Of a DNA stretch of 64,000 bases, positions 26,878-36,412 are shown piece after piece. Source of the DNA: an uncultured Lachnospiraceae bacterium. GTDB taxonomy: Bacteria; Bacillota; Clostridia; Lachnospirales; Lachnospiraceae. Below the pieces are notes generated by a model that did no database searches, was not told the DNA's origin, and saw only the letters and a list, made by a program, of their open reading frames with translations. The stretch is taken from contig CACWLA010000003.1 of NCBI GenBank assembly GCA_902761665.1, positions 124,001-188,000 of the forward strand. Reading direction: 5' to 3'. Every line of letters begins with the position of its first letter. Position 1 is the first letter of the stretch. The position numbers and the translations under genes were made by a program.

Positions 26878-27410
26878 GACATCTCTCCTTTCAAAAGATC
26901 TTTCAGCTTCTGCCTTATGCGGTAGAGGCGGCCCTCCACGGAGCGCTCCGTCGCACCCATCTCCGCGGCGATCTGTGCCGTCGGCTGGCGATAGTAGTAT
27001 TTGCGGTAAAACAGGACGCGGTCACGGCTGCTCAAGGTCTCGAGAGCCCGCAGGAGGGCTTCCTGCCGTTCTTTCCGGAGCGCGGTCTCTTCGGGGGTGG
27101 GCGCCGGATCGTGCGCGTCTTCGGGAAGTTCGCCGGCCTCGCGGCGCTTTTCCGCCCGCGCCATGTCCAGGGCGGCGTTGCGGGCAACAGCGGTGAGCCA
27201 GCTCGTCCAGCTTCCCTTTTCCGCATCAAAGCGGCTGATGGACTGCCAGACTTTCAGGGCGGCAGTCTGCAGGGCTTCCTCGCGGTCGCGCTCATCCGAA
27301 AGAAACGGCCGGATGACGTAGCGCATCAGCGGACCGTAGTGCTGCAGGAGTTCTTCCATGCCGCTCTCATCCCGGTTTTTCAGTTTTTCAATGATGCTCT
27401 GCTCGGCCAT
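26874..27410 (-). CDS. ECF-type RNA polymerase sigma factor
   Basis: A 178-residue sigma-70 family protein with region 2 (residues about 15-85, including FDAEKGSWTSWLTAVARNAALD) and region 4 helix-turn-helix (about 125-172, RQPTAQIAAEMGATERSVEGRLYRIRQKL). Region 3 is absent, as in ECF factors. Start: the ATG at 27410 is five bases after AAGGAGG, better than longer frames. It is translationally coupled to the downstream membrane protein. Its regulon is unknown; no clear ECF-type AAC promoter is recognisable before its own operon. Confidence 0.92.
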   Translation of the reverse strand: MAEQSIIEKLKNRDESGMEELLQHYGPLMRYVIRPFLSDERDREEALQTAALKVWQSISRFDAEKGSWTSWLTAVARNAALDMARAEKRREAGELPEDAHDPAPTPEETALRKERQEALLRALETLSSRDRVLFYRKYYYRQPTAQIAAEMGATERSVEGRLYRIRQKLKDLLKGEMS

Positions 27411-27474
27411 GCCGGCCTCCTTCATGCTTACTGTTCTATGATACGCCGCATTTGCGGAAAACCCACGGAAGAAC

Positions 27475-27500
27475 AAAAAACGCTTTCCGCAAGGGAAAGC
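27475..27500 (-). terminator. Terminator between the 511-residue protein and the sigma gene
   Basis: On the minus strand GCTTTCC, loop CTTGC, GGAAAGC, then TTTTTT. It implies that the sigma gene has a separate promoter, though none is obvious in the remaining 65 bp. Confidence 0.85.
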
Positions 27501-27526
27501 TTGAGAAGTGCTTATTCAGCGGAGGG

Positions 27527-29062
27527 TCAATCTTTCCCGGGGAAAAACCAGCTTTCGAGACCGACATGGAGGAAAGGTCCGCGCACCGAAGCGCCGGTAT
27601 GCTGCATGGCGTAATTCTTGGCGGACAGGACCGGATACTGCAGCGCGCGGATCTGATGCAGGTACAGGAGGCCGTTCGACCAGCGGCTTCGGATCAGCGA
27701 TTCCGTGCTGCTTCCCAGGGAGAAATCGACGTCAGGATAGATGTTCTGCACTTCGAGCGTCACGTAGCCGCGGGCGTTCTGATATCTGCGCGGCAGGGAA
27801 AACGACGCGAACCAGGCTTCGCCGCTCCAGGCGTCGGAAGGGGATTCGTCAGACTGCGTCCCGCAGAACTCCTTTCGGATCCGCGTGATCGGCGCGGCGA
27901 GCGTTTTGCCGTTCTTTTCCCGCAGGAGGCGGCCTTCCGGGGTCTGCGTGATCTCGGGAACAAAGCTGTAGAGGGCGGCCGGACGGATCTCCAGCGCGTC
28001 GGTCCCCCGGTAATTTTTCTGATCCGGCAGGGAGAAACAGTAAAAAATGCGCCAGACGCGCGGTTCTTCGGAAAGAACGACGGCAACGCTCCTTACCCGC
28101 AGTTCGAACGTGTCCAACGCACGGAAGCTGCCGTCATTCGTGTATACGTCCAGGGCACCGTCACATTTTTGCAGATCCTCTTCGGACAGATCCGTCAGAA
28201 GTTCCTCGGGGAAGCCGAGGTCTTTCAGCTGCCGGGCGATGACTTCGGTCTGCGAAGGGACTCCCGGCGCACCGATCCCGGGAGAGGAGGCGAAGGTGAC
28301 CGGCGATTCATGCTTCGACCATTTCATCGGATAGCGGCTGAAACAGAGGAAACTGAGGCCGCAGCCGATAAAAAGCGCACCGAGATACAGGCAGATCAGG
28401 GCGGCCGGCCTGAGCCCGGACGGTACCGGAGAAAGGGTGTCGCCGATCGCGTCTAGGGAGCGCATCAGCCGATAAAGCTGATAAAGGAGCGCGGCGAGGA
28501 CGGCGAACAGGGCGATCACGAGGAGGCCGCCTGCCCATCCTGATAGGACGGCCAGTACGACGTCCCAGAGGATCATCACAGTGATGATCCAGGTATCTTC
28601 CTGTCTGCCGGCCTTCTTCTGAAGAAGCCCGATGCCTGTTTTCAGGGCATAAAGCTGCAGTGCGTGCAGGAGGATGAAGACGATCCCCGTGACGCGGATG
28701 AGGAGGTCGGAAAAGAGGTCGTTCAGCCCCAATAAGGTGAAACTGCGGAAGGTGTCGAGGAAGAAGAGTCCCGTTCTGACAAGGATCAGGATCCAGCCGA
28801 GGCGAAAGCCCCTGTTTTCCCGGCGCAGCGGATACCAGCCGAGCAGGCCGAAAGCGAAGCCGGCTGACGGGAGAAGGAGGTCAAGAAGATTATTGAATCT
28901 GAGGTTGATGAAACCGAGCGCCAGGCTGACCAGGATGAAGTTCATGGAGCGGCGCCAGAGTTTTCTGCGTTCTTCGGGCGTATCGGGACCCTTTGAACCG
29001 CGGCCGGTGAACAAGGCGATAAGGCTGTCTTTATCCAGCGGGAACTTCCTGCGGTCTTTCAT
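27527..29062 (-). CDS. Large membrane protein, paralogue of the sigma-coupled protein
   Basis: A 511-residue protein with a basic cytosolic N-terminus, six or more membrane helices (about residues 38-255) and an extracellular C-terminal region of about 250 residues. It is clearly related to the 502-residue protein two genes on: both share FSRYPMKW after the last helix, a LGFPE-LTEEDL-CDGAL block, VAVVLSE-PRVW-IFY, GTDALE-RP and a terminal WFFP. It lacks the FDEFL...VTPW cytosolic motif. RBS GGAGGAAG. This suggests a duplication in which one copy kept the sigma-facing segment. Function unknown. Confidence 0.75.
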   Translation of the reverse strand: MKDRRKFPLDKDSLIALFTGRGSKGPDTPEERRKLWRRSMNFILVSLALGFINLRFNNLLDLLLPSAGFAFGLLGWYPLRRENRGFRLGWILILVRTGLFFLDTFRSFTLLGLNDLFSDLLIRVTGIVFILLHALQLYALKTGIGLLQKKAGRQEDTWIITVMILWDVVLAVLSGWAGGLLVIALFAVLAALLYQLYRLMRSLDAIGDTLSPVPSGLRPAALICLYLGALFIGCGLSFLCFSRYPMKWSKHESPVTFASSPGIGAPGVPSQTEVIARQLKDLGFPEELLTDLSEEDLQKCDGALDVYTNDGSFRALDTFELRVRSVAVVLSEEPRVWRIFYCFSLPDQKNYRGTDALEIRPAALYSFVPEITQTPEGRLLREKNGKTLAAPITRIRKEFCGTQSDESPSDAWSGEAWFASFSLPRRYQNARGYVTLEVQNIYPDVDFSLGSSTESLIRSRWSNGLLYLHQIRALQYPVLSAKNYAMQHTGASVRGPFLHVGLESWFFPGKD

Positions 29063-29097
29063 CTCTTCTGCTTCCTCCTTTTCCGGTTTTTCTGAAG

Positions 29098-29119
29098 AAA
29101 AAGCCGCCCGGAGGCGGCT
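29098..29119 (-). terminator. Terminator after the glutamate symporter gene
   Basis: Minus-strand stem AGCCGCC-TCCG-GGCGGCT followed by TTTTT. Confidence 0.88.
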
Positions 29120-29135
29120 GATGGATGACGCGTGA

Positions 29136-30557
29136 TTATTTCTTTCCGGCGCGTTTCTTCGCGCGCAGCAGGGCGAGGCCGTTCAGAACGAAGAACATGA
29201 CCACCATCACACCCATGGTGATGAGGGCGTTCGTCGTGCTTTGCGGCGCAAAGCCCATCATGAGAAGCATCGGGGCGCCGAAGAGGATGGACCAGGTCTG
29301 CTGGTAGACGAGGTTGTTGGCAGCGGGCGTTTTGAACTGCGGATCGATCTCGCGGAGCAGGATGACGCCCGTGGAGGCGGTGCCGGTCAGCATGCCGTAG
29401 AGCGAAAGGAAGGCCTCGTGGCGGTAGTGCGGGTAGACCTTCTTGCAGAAGGCATTGCAGTAAATGTAAGTCAGAACGGCGCCACCGACGCAGATGACGA
29501 GCAGCGGCACGATGAATTTCGCGTTGGCAAAAGCCCGCAGGTTGATGGCGGCGATGGACGCGACCACCATGATGTCGAACATGAAGCCCGCGATGCGGTT
29601 CTGCATGAAAGTGTTGGTGAACTTCTTCTTGATGACGCCCTTCTTCTGCAGGCCGCGGAAGATGTTCTTCACGAGGAGCGCGAATACGGTCGAGAAGAGG
29701 AAGTTGAAGCCCCAGATGAGAGGCCGCAGCGTATTGTAGCCGAGATTGCCCAGCGCACCTGTCTCGATGATCGCGTCGACGCCGCGCATGAAGAGATAGG
29801 CGAGGCCGTAGGATCCGAAAACGAGGGCCAGCTGGACCGTGAATTTGTCGAGGGATTCGGACAGGCCGATCTCACCTTCGCCGTTGATGGCCTGCGAGCT
29901 GATCTCTTCCTCATGATCGTCAGCCTCAGCTTTCACGATGCCTTTCCGGCGCAGCTTGTTCAGATAGATGATGCCGCCCACGGAGGAGGCGACGAAGCCC
30001 ATGGCCGCGACGGTCAGACCGAAGCTCGTGCCGTCGGTGAAACCGTAGCTGAGCTCGTAGGTGTGGCCCCAGTTATAGGCCTGGCCGGGGCCCTGTCCGT
30101 AGCCCATCGGAAGGATCAGACCGGAGGCGAAGAAACTGCCGAGCGCCTTTGCCAGAAGCATGGTGACCGTCAGGCCGAACACGCCCTGCACGAGGTAGGA
30201 ACCGACGACGTTGAGCGAGGTGTCGAAGGCGTCGCCTTTCATCTTGCCGCCGCCCTCCTTCTGCTGCTGGTCCAGCTCACGCAGGCTCATGGCCGCGAAG
30301 CCGAGGCCCAGACCGTGGTAGGTCAGCATTTCAAGCACCGAGCTCTGGAACATCGCGTTCCCGGAGATCTCCTTGTAGAGGAAGGAGATGAGCAGGATCA
30401 GGAAGCCGCCGAGCACGCTGGAGGGGATCATCAGCTTCCGGATGAAGGGGAGCTGGTGCCGCAGAATGTTGGCGAAGAGCATGGTGACGAAGAGGATGGC
30501 GAGGGTCCCGACGAAGGACCATACCGAGGCGTCCCAGAAATTGGTTCCGCTGGTCAT
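29136..30557 (-). CDS. GltS-like sodium:glutamate symporter
   Basis: A 473-residue integral membrane protein with about 11 helices in two inverted halves. The conserved loops GYGQGPGQAYNWG (near residue 147) and GMLTGTASTGVILLREIDP (near 390) match the GltS family, which imports glutamate with sodium. The central cytosolic loop (about 205-230) is acidic and variable. RBS is weak (GAGGTAAAATTA). It lies 26 bp after the acyltransferase gene on the same strand and is probably co-transcribed. Substrate specificity is inferred by family. Confidence 0.88.
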   Translation of the reverse strand: MTSGTNFWDASVWSFVGTLAILFVTMLFANILRHQLPFIRKLMIPSSVLGGFLILLISFLYKEISGNAMFQSSVLEMLTYHGLGLGFAAMSLRELDQQQKEGGGKMKGDAFDTSLNVVGSYLVQGVFGLTVTMLLAKALGSFFASGLILPMGYGQGPGQAYNWGHTYELSYGFTDGTSFGLTVAAMGFVASSVGGIIYLNKLRRKGIVKAEADDHEEEISSQAINGEGEIGLSESLDKFTVQLALVFGSYGLAYLFMRGVDAIIETGALGNLGYNTLRPLIWGFNFLFSTVFALLVKNIFRGLQKKGVIKKKFTNTFMQNRIAGFMFDIMVVASIAAINLRAFANAKFIVPLLVICVGGAVLTYIYCNAFCKKVYPHYRHEAFLSLYGMLTGTASTGVILLREIDPQFKTPAANNLVYQQTWSILFGAPMLLMMGFAPQSTTNALITMGVMVVMFFVLNGLALLRAKKRAGKK

Positions 30558-30582
30558 TAATTTTACCTCACTGTTCTAAGAT

Positions 30583-31761
30583 TCAGACGCGGCCGTGCGG
30601 CGCGTTCGGAGCAAAACGCTCAAACAGACACTTGTAGATCCGGCCGCTGTAGTCGGACTTGTCGGCTTTTTTGAGTTCGTAGTAGCTGCCGTCCTTCATG
30701 GAGAAGGTGACGGTGCCGTGCAGGCGGACGGCAAGGTCGGACATCTCGCTGAAGGGAAATTCCAGTGTGCCGAGCCTGAGCGTGCGGTCCGTGCAGGAGA
30801 GATCTCCCCGGGCAGATTTCTTCATCCGGTGGCCGCTGACGGCATAAAGGACCATGTCCTTATCCGAAGCGTAGAGCGTTTCTTCTTCACCCGGATCCGG
30901 CAGGGCGGCAAAGAAGCCCCGCTGCCAGTCCTCCCAGTCGCGGACGGTCTTGAAGTCAAAACCTTCGCCGGACAGCATGCCGTACTCGTCATAACTGCCC
31001 TTAAGTCCGCAGTCACAGGAAAAACCGTCGTCCGTCGAGCGGATGGACGCAAGCCGGCCGCATTTCGGGCAGGCAAGGAAGGTCCGCTCGAGGCCCCGGC
31101 TCAGGGCCTTGCCCACGTAGGGCTTCGGGTCGGCCAGCTGCGCCGCATAGGCGTCTTCACCGATCTCGTCAGCGATCAGGCGGTTGATCTCGGCAGGCTT
31201 CATCCCGGCCAGTTCCTCCGGCTGATGGATCCCGACGACCTCACAGCGGAGCGGGCCTCTTCTGTGGGTGTAGGCCCAGCGCGGGTGGGAGAAATATCCG
31301 CCCTTAATGCGGACGGTGACGAGCGGCGCCTTCGATTTCTGCACCATCTTGCCGGTGGCATCGGGGAAGGCGATCGTACGGCCGTCCCAGCTGCAGTTGC
31401 CTTCGGCAAAGAGGCAGACCGAGCATCCTGCCTTGAGCCGCCGCAGGATCTCCAGCACGGCGCCGGAGGTGCTGCCGCCCTTGGCGATCGGGATGGGATC
31501 CGCGAGGAAGCGGATGATCCGGCTGATGAGGCCGAGACGGAAGATGTGCTCCGTCGAGACGAAATACATGTGTGCCCGCAGCGTCAGCCCGACGATGAAC
31601 ATGTCATAGTTGGTGACGTGGTTGGAGATCAGCAGGAAATGGTCCGGAAGCTCCGGGACCTCCGAATAAGTCATGGAAAAGCGCCTGCCGATCCATGCCC
31701 GCACGACAGGTGAGAGAAAACGGTAAACGCGCTGATGAAAACGGATGCGGTCGGCAGCCAT
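30583..31761 (-). CDS. PlsC-like acyltransferase with zinc ribbon
   Basis: A 392-residue protein. The N-terminal domain (residues about 30-210) is a PlsC-type acyltransferase: acyl-acceptor motif NHVTNYD (the NHxxxxD catalytic pair) and FAEGNCSWDG. Residues about 235-265 hold a four-cysteine zinc ribbon (CPKCG ... CDCG), followed by a 130-residue beta-rich domain with no family I recognise. It would act at the inner membrane face in phospholipid or lipid modification. ATG at 31761 follows AAGGAG; a longer frame begins at the promoter. Upstream of the symporter gene. Confidence 0.85.
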   Translation of the reverse strand: MAADRIRFHQRVYRFLSPVVRAWIGRRFSMTYSEVPELPDHFLLISNHVTNYDMFIVGLTLRAHMYFVSTEHIFRLGLISRIIRFLADPIPIAKGGSTSGAVLEILRRLKAGCSVCLFAEGNCSWDGRTIAFPDATGKMVQKSKAPLVTVRIKGGYFSHPRWAYTHRRGPLRCEVVGIHQPEELAGMKPAEINRLIADEIGEDAYAAQLADPKPYVGKALSRGLERTFLACPKCGRLASIRSTDDGFSCDCGLKGSYDEYGMLSGEGFDFKTVRDWEDWQRGFFAALPDPGEEETLYASDKDMVLYAVSGHRMKKSARGDLSCTDRTLRLGTLEFPFSEMSDLAVRLHGTVTFSMKDGSYYELKKADKSDYSGRIYKCLFERFAPNAPHGRV

Positions 31762-31792
31762 GTTCAGCTCCTTATCTTTGCCATGATTCAGC

Positions 31793-31821
31793 ATTATAGT
31801 CAAAATTCGGGGAAAAAACAA
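31793..31821 (-). promoter_or_regulatory. Sigma-A promoter of the acyltransferase-symporter operon
   Basis: Minus-strand TTGTTT, 17 bp, TATAAT; leader about 25 nt. Confidence 0.82.
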
Positions 31822-31865
31822 TCAAAATCGGAGAAGGACGGCTCCGCAGGCGTGCCGGAAGATGC

Positions 31866-33263
31866 CTATTTCGCGAGCGGCAGGCGGAAGATGAATTCCG
31901 TTCCGCTGCCGGGCGTGGAGATGACGTCGATGGTCTCACCGTGAGCGGTGATGATCTCTTTCACGATGGACAGGCCGAGGCCGGTCCCCTTCTTGTCCCT
32001 GCCGCGGGAGGAGTCAGTCTTGTAGAAACGCGTCCAGATGTGCCCGAGGTCTTCCTTTTCGATGCCGCAGCCGAAGTCCTTTACGGACACGGCGGCCTTG
32101 TCGCCGACGCCGCGCACGCTGATGCGGATCGCGGAGCCGTCCGGGGAAAACTTGATCGCGTTGTCGATGAGGTTCATCATGACCTGCTGGATGCGGCCCA
32201 TGTCTGCGTGCACGTCGATCCTGGCTTCCGAGAAGATGAGGTCGAAGAGAATGTCGCGCCGCTCGCAGACCGCGCCGAAGGTGGCGCAGACCGTCTTCGT
32301 GAGGGCGACCATGTCGAAATCGGAGTATTCGAGACCCTGGCGCGACTCATCGAGGGTGTTCAGCGTCAGCATGCTCTGCGTGAGATTCGTCAGCCGGTCG
32401 GTCTCCCCGATGATGATGTCCATGTATTTTTCCTGCTTTTCGGGCGGGATGACGCCGTCCTTCATGGCCTGCAGGTAGCCGCGAATCGAAGTGAGCGGCG
32501 AGCGGAAATCGTGGGAAACGTTGGCAATGAACTTCTTCTGAGTCTCGTCGGCGCTCTGGAGCTCGGCCGCCATCGCGTTCAGGGAGGCGGCAAGATAACC
32601 GACCTCGTCACGGCTTTTCACGGGAATGCGGTGCGTCAGATGCCCCTGGGCATACTCCTGCGCGCCGTCCGTGATCCTCCCGAGCGGACGCTGCACGGCA
32701 AAGTACATGACGGCAAGCGGCAGGAAGGACATGACGAACACCGCTGCGCAGATGAGGTAGATATTGCCGAGCATGGCGTCTGCCCTGGCGTTCACGGTGC
32801 TCATCCGCTGGAGGACCATCGCATAGCCGTAGGTGGTCGTCCTGGCGGTGATCGGTGAGAAGGCGCCCAGCATGTCTTCACGGAAGGCGCTGCCGAACCG
32901 GCCGATCCGGTAGTATTCCGGCGAGTCGGCGGGGTCGAAGGCAAGCGTCTGCCCGGCGAGCGAAGCGTAGCCTGACGCGCCGCTGTCGTAGAGCACGCGG
33001 CCGCTGCCGTCCAGGATCAGCACGCGGCAGTCGGAGACCGACTGATAGAAGGACAGATGGGCAGGGTCGAAGCTGCGTCCCGAGGTGTAGGAAGCACTTT
33101 GGGCGGAAGCAATCGTACGGACCTCGCGGTACAGCTCTTCGGAGGCCGTTTTCACGGCGCTCTTCCGGCAGAGACGGCTGCCGAAAACAGCCACCGCCAG
33201 AAAGGCGAGGACGCCGAAAACGGCATAGGCCGCGATGAATTTTAAGGTCAGACGGTGCTTCAT
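31866..33263 (-). CDS. Sensor histidine kinase
   Basis: A 465-residue kinase: membrane helix 1 (about 8-28), an extracellular domain of about 130 residues, helix 2 (about 165-190), HAMP, the phospho-acceptor histidine in NVSHDFRSPLTS (near residue 255), N-box IDNAIKFSPDG, and G-boxes KDFGCGI and GTGLGLSIV. It lies 49 bp after an OmpR-type regulator, its probable partner. The sensed signal is unknown. RBS CCGGAGACC. Confidence 0.94.
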   Translation of the reverse strand: MKHRLTLKFIAAYAVFGVLAFLAVAVFGSRLCRKSAVKTASEELYREVRTIASAQSASYTSGRSFDPAHLSFYQSVSDCRVLILDGSGRVLYDSGASGYASLAGQTLAFDPADSPEYYRIGRFGSAFREDMLGAFSPITARTTTYGYAMVLQRMSTVNARADAMLGNIYLICAAVFVMSFLPLAVMYFAVQRPLGRITDGAQEYAQGHLTHRIPVKSRDEVGYLAASLNAMAAELQSADETQKKFIANVSHDFRSPLTSIRGYLQAMKDGVIPPEKQEKYMDIIIGETDRLTNLTQSMLTLNTLDESRQGLEYSDFDMVALTKTVCATFGAVCERRDILFDLIFSEARIDVHADMGRIQQVMMNLIDNAIKFSPDGSAIRISVRGVGDKAAVSVKDFGCGIEKEDLGHIWTRFYKTDSSRGRDKKGTGLGLSIVKEIITAHGETIDVISTPGSGTEFIFRLPLAK

Positions 33264-33312
33264 GGTCTCCGGTCCCTTATCCGGTGTCGGTCGTTGCGGT
33301 CCCCTTAGGGGG

Positions 33313-34017
33313 TCATTTGTTCACTTCAAAACGGTAACCGACGCCCCAGACGGTGGCGAGGCGCCAGTTCGGATGGTCGGGAAGTTTCTTCCTGAGGCGC
33401 TTGATGTAGACGTCCACGGTGCGGGAATCGCCCACGTAGTCGTATCCCCAGAGCCGGTCGAGGAGCTGCTCCCGGGTAAAGACCTGGTTCGGGTTGGAGG
33501 CGAGGAGAAAGAGGATCTCGATCTCCCGCGCCGTCATGTAGAGCGGCGTATCCATGTAGGTCACACTGTAATTGGACAGGCTGACAACGAGGTTGGGGAG
33601 CGTCACGACCTGGCTCTGCTCCGCCGTTTCGTCCTCCGGCGCGGCGGCCGCGGCCGTGCGGCGCAGGATGGCCTTCACCCGGGCGACCATTTCCTTGTTG
33701 TCAAAGGGTTTGATCATGTAGTCGTCGGCGCCGAGCTCGAGCCCCAGCACCTTGTCGAAGACCTCGCCCTTGGCGGAGAGCATCATGATGGGCACGCTGC
33801 TTTCCGCGCGGATCTCGCGGCAGAGCTGATAGCCGTCCTTGCCCGGAAGCATCAGGTCCAGCAGGATCAGGTCGGGCTTGAAAGCGTGAAAGGCGTCCAT
33901 GACGGCGGCGCCGTCGTGCACCATCGAAGTTTCGAAGCACTCCTTGGTCAGGTAGAGGGAGATGAGTTCGGCAATGTTTTCGTCATCGTCGACGATCAGG
34001 ATGCGCTGCTTGCTCAT
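33313..34017 (-). CDS. OmpR-family response regulator
   Basis: A 234-residue regulator: receiver domain (1-115) with the acidic pocket VDDDEN, phospho-acceptor aspartate in LLDLMLPGKDGY (near 53) and KPF lysine, then a winged-helix DNA-binding domain (about 135-232, ending in GVGYRF). Begins 4 bp after mutS2, so the three genes mutS2-regulator-kinase form one operon. Target genes unknown. Confidence 0.95.
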   Translation of the reverse strand: MSKQRILIVDDDENIAELISLYLTKECFETSMVHDGAAVMDAFHAFKPDLILLDLMLPGKDGYQLCREIRAESSVPIMMLSAKGEVFDKVLGLELGADDYMIKPFDNKEMVARVKAILRRTAAAAAPEDETAEQSQVVTLPNLVVSLSNYSVTYMDTPLYMTAREIEILFLLASNPNQVFTREQLLDRLWGYDYVGDSRTVDVYIKRLRKKLPDHPNWRLATVWGVGYRFEVNK

Positions 34018-34021
34018 GGGA

Positions 34022-36403
34022 TCACCCCTTTTTCAGATAGGCAACGGTCGCGCCGTAGCCGCCCTCGTTGAAGGGCGCGGACTCAAAGCTCTTGATGTAG
34101 CGGTTTTTCTGCAGGGCCTTCGTGACGGCGCCCTTGAGCGCGCCGGTGCCGCGGCCGTGGATGATGCGGATCTTTTCCATGTGGGCCAGATACGCGTCGT
34201 CAATGTATTTTTCGAGGTTCATGACCGCCTCGTCGGTGGTCTGTCCGATCAGATTGATCTCAGGGCGGATGGTCAGCGCCTTCTGGAAGGTGTTTCCGCC
34301 GCCGTTGCCGACGTGGCGTCTTCCTTCCAGCGTGGTGGTTGCTTCGGGGACCAGCTCGACGTCGGAGGCATTCACCTTGGACTTCAGGATGCCCATCTGC
34401 ACGGTCAGGTCGCCCTTCGCATCCGGCAGGGAGAGCACGGTGCCCTTGAGGCCGAGCGAATGCACGTGGACGGTGTCGCCGAGGCGGAGCTTCTTTTCGG
34501 TCACGGTGACCTGCCGCTGCTTTCTTGCGGCAGCGTCGGCCTCGGCCAGCTTTTCGTCGGTATCCTGCACGGCAAGGCGCAGGGCGGAGCGGATGTCTTC
34601 CTGCTCGCGGCCGACGGACTGGCCGCTCTTTCGGAGGTCCTTGATGGCTTGGTCGGCCTTGTCTTTCGCCTCCTGCAGAATGGCTCTCGCCTCTTCGCGG
34701 GCTTCCCGGAGAAGCTTCTCGCGCTGCGCTTCCATGCTGCCGCGGCGCTGTTCGGCTTCCTTCTGCATCTGCTCGGTATCGCGCTTCAGGCGGCGGATCT
34801 CGGCTTCGGCCTTCTCCATCTCGCGGCGCTGGCGGTCCAGCTCGGCAATGACGTCCTCAAAGGCTTCTTCGTTCGAATTGATATAGGAACCGGCCTCCTC
34901 GATGATCGTCTCGTCGAGGCCGAGCTTCTTCGCGATCGCGAAGGCATTGCTCTTGCCGGGGATGCCGACGAGCAGGCGGTAGGTCGGGCGGAGCGTCGCC
35001 ACGTCGAATTCGCAGGAGGCATTCTCCACGCCTTCCGTATTCAGGGCGTAGATCTTCAGTTCGCTGTAGTGCGTGGTCGCCATGGTGCGGATGGCGTCGG
35101 TGTGCAGGCGGCTCAGGATGGCCATCGCAAGCGCCGCGCCTTCGGTCGGGTCGGTGCCGGCGCCCAGCTCGTCGAAGAGGCAGAGGGAGTCCGGATCGGC
35201 CTTCGCCATGATCTCCACGATATTCTTCATGTGGGAAGAGAAGGTGGATAGGCTCTGTTCGATGCTCTGTTCGTCGCCGATGTCCGCAAAAACTTCCTTA
35301 AACACGGGAATGCGCGAGTTCACGGCGGCCGGGATGTGCATGCCGGACTGGCCCATGAGGGCGAGCAGGCCGACCGTTTTCAGGGAGACGGTCTTGCCGC
35401 CGGTGTTCGGGCCGGTGATGATCAGCTGGTCGTAGTCGCCGCCCAGGCGCACGTCGATCGGGACCACGGTCTTCGGATCGAGCAGCGGATGGCGGGCCTT
35501 CTTCAGGTCCAGGAGGCGTCCTTCGGAAAGCTCGGGCGCGACGCCCTTGTCGCTCCGGGAAAGCCTGGCCTTCGCAAAGATGAAATCCAGTTCGGTGAGG
35601 AGGCGGTAATCATCGCAGATCGCCTCGCCCCAGTTCACGGCCTTGCCGGATAGGTCGGCCAGGACGGCTTCGATCTCCTTCTGCTCGCGGATCTCCAGTT
35701 CACGCCACTCATTGTTCAGGCGGACGACGCTCATCGGTTCGATGAAGAGCGCCTTGCCGCTGCCGGACTGGTCGTGCACGATACCGGAGACCTGGGACTT
35801 GTGCTCCGCCTTGACGGGCAGGCAGTAGCGGCCGTCGCGCATGGTGACCACCGCGTCCTGCAGGTAGTCGCGGTTCTTCAGCAGAAGGGCATTCAGCTCG
35901 TTGTGGATGCGGTCGGAAATGGTGCGGAGTTCGCGCCTTACCTTGGCAAGGCCGGGGCTCGCGCTGTCGGCGATCTCCTCCTCGGAGAGAATGTCGGCTT
36001 CCAGCTCGCGGCGCAGGGGATCGGCAGGCTCCAGGCCTTCAAAACGCTCAGTCAGGGCGTCCGGCGGCGTGTCGCGGTCGGTCTTCCCGTAAACTTTCGC
36101 GCGGTCGGCCATCTGCAGGATCTTCATGACCCGCAGGAGCTCAACGATGCTTAAGGAAGAGCCGGACGCGGCGCGTTTGATGGAGGCGCGGACGTCGGCG
36201 ATCCCGCCGAAGGCGATGGAGCCTTTTGCGGAAAGGCGCGCGGCGGCGTCGGTCGTTTCGGCAAGCGCCTTCGCGATCTCTTCACGCTCCGTCATCGGCC
36301 GGAGCGCGCGGCACATGGCTTTAGCCCCCTCGGAGCCGGCGAGCGCCTCCAGACGGAGCAGGATCTTATCGTATTCCAGGGTATGCAGTGCTTTTTCGTT
36401 CAT
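34022..36403 (-). CDS. mutS2: MutS2 ATPase/endonuclease
   Basis: A 793-residue MutS2: lever and clamp region (1-300), ATPase core with Walker A GPNTGGKTVSLKT (near 335) and Walker B LCLFDELGAGTDP (near 410), a long charged coiled coil (about 520-625), KOW-like segment, and a C-terminal Smr nuclease domain (LIGQTTDEAV ... HGRGTGALK). It lacks the mismatch-recognition domain of MutS; family roles include anti-recombination and rescue of collided ribosomes. The -10 box lies only 9 bp before the ATG (see promoter). Confidence 0.95.
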   Translation of the reverse strand: MNEKALHTLEYDKILLRLEALAGSEGAKAMCRALRPMTEREEIAKALAETTDAAARLSAKGSIAFGGIADVRASIKRAASGSSLSIVELLRVMKILQMADRAKVYGKTDRDTPPDALTERFEGLEPADPLRRELEADILSEEEIADSASPGLAKVRRELRTISDRIHNELNALLLKNRDYLQDAVVTMRDGRYCLPVKAEHKSQVSGIVHDQSGSGKALFIEPMSVVRLNNEWRELEIREQKEIEAVLADLSGKAVNWGEAICDDYRLLTELDFIFAKARLSRSDKGVAPELSEGRLLDLKKARHPLLDPKTVVPIDVRLGGDYDQLIITGPNTGGKTVSLKTVGLLALMGQSGMHIPAAVNSRIPVFKEVFADIGDEQSIEQSLSTFSSHMKNIVEIMAKADPDSLCLFDELGAGTDPTEGAALAMAILSRLHTDAIRTMATTHYSELKIYALNTEGVENASCEFDVATLRPTYRLLVGIPGKSNAFAIAKKLGLDETIIEEAGSYINSNEEAFEDVIAELDRQRREMEKAEAEIRRLKRDTEQMQKEAEQRRGSMEAQREKLLREAREEARAILQEAKDKADQAIKDLRKSGQSVGREQEDIRSALRLAVQDTDEKLAEADAAARKQRQVTVTEKKLRLGDTVHVHSLGLKGTVLSLPDAKGDLTVQMGILKSKVNASDVELVPEATTTLEGRRHVGNGGGNTFQKALTIRPEINLIGQTTDEAVMNLEKYIDDAYLAHMEKIRIIHGRGTGALKGAVTKALQKNRYIKSFESAPFNEGGYGATVAYLKKG

Positions 36404-36412
36404 AACTTCCTA

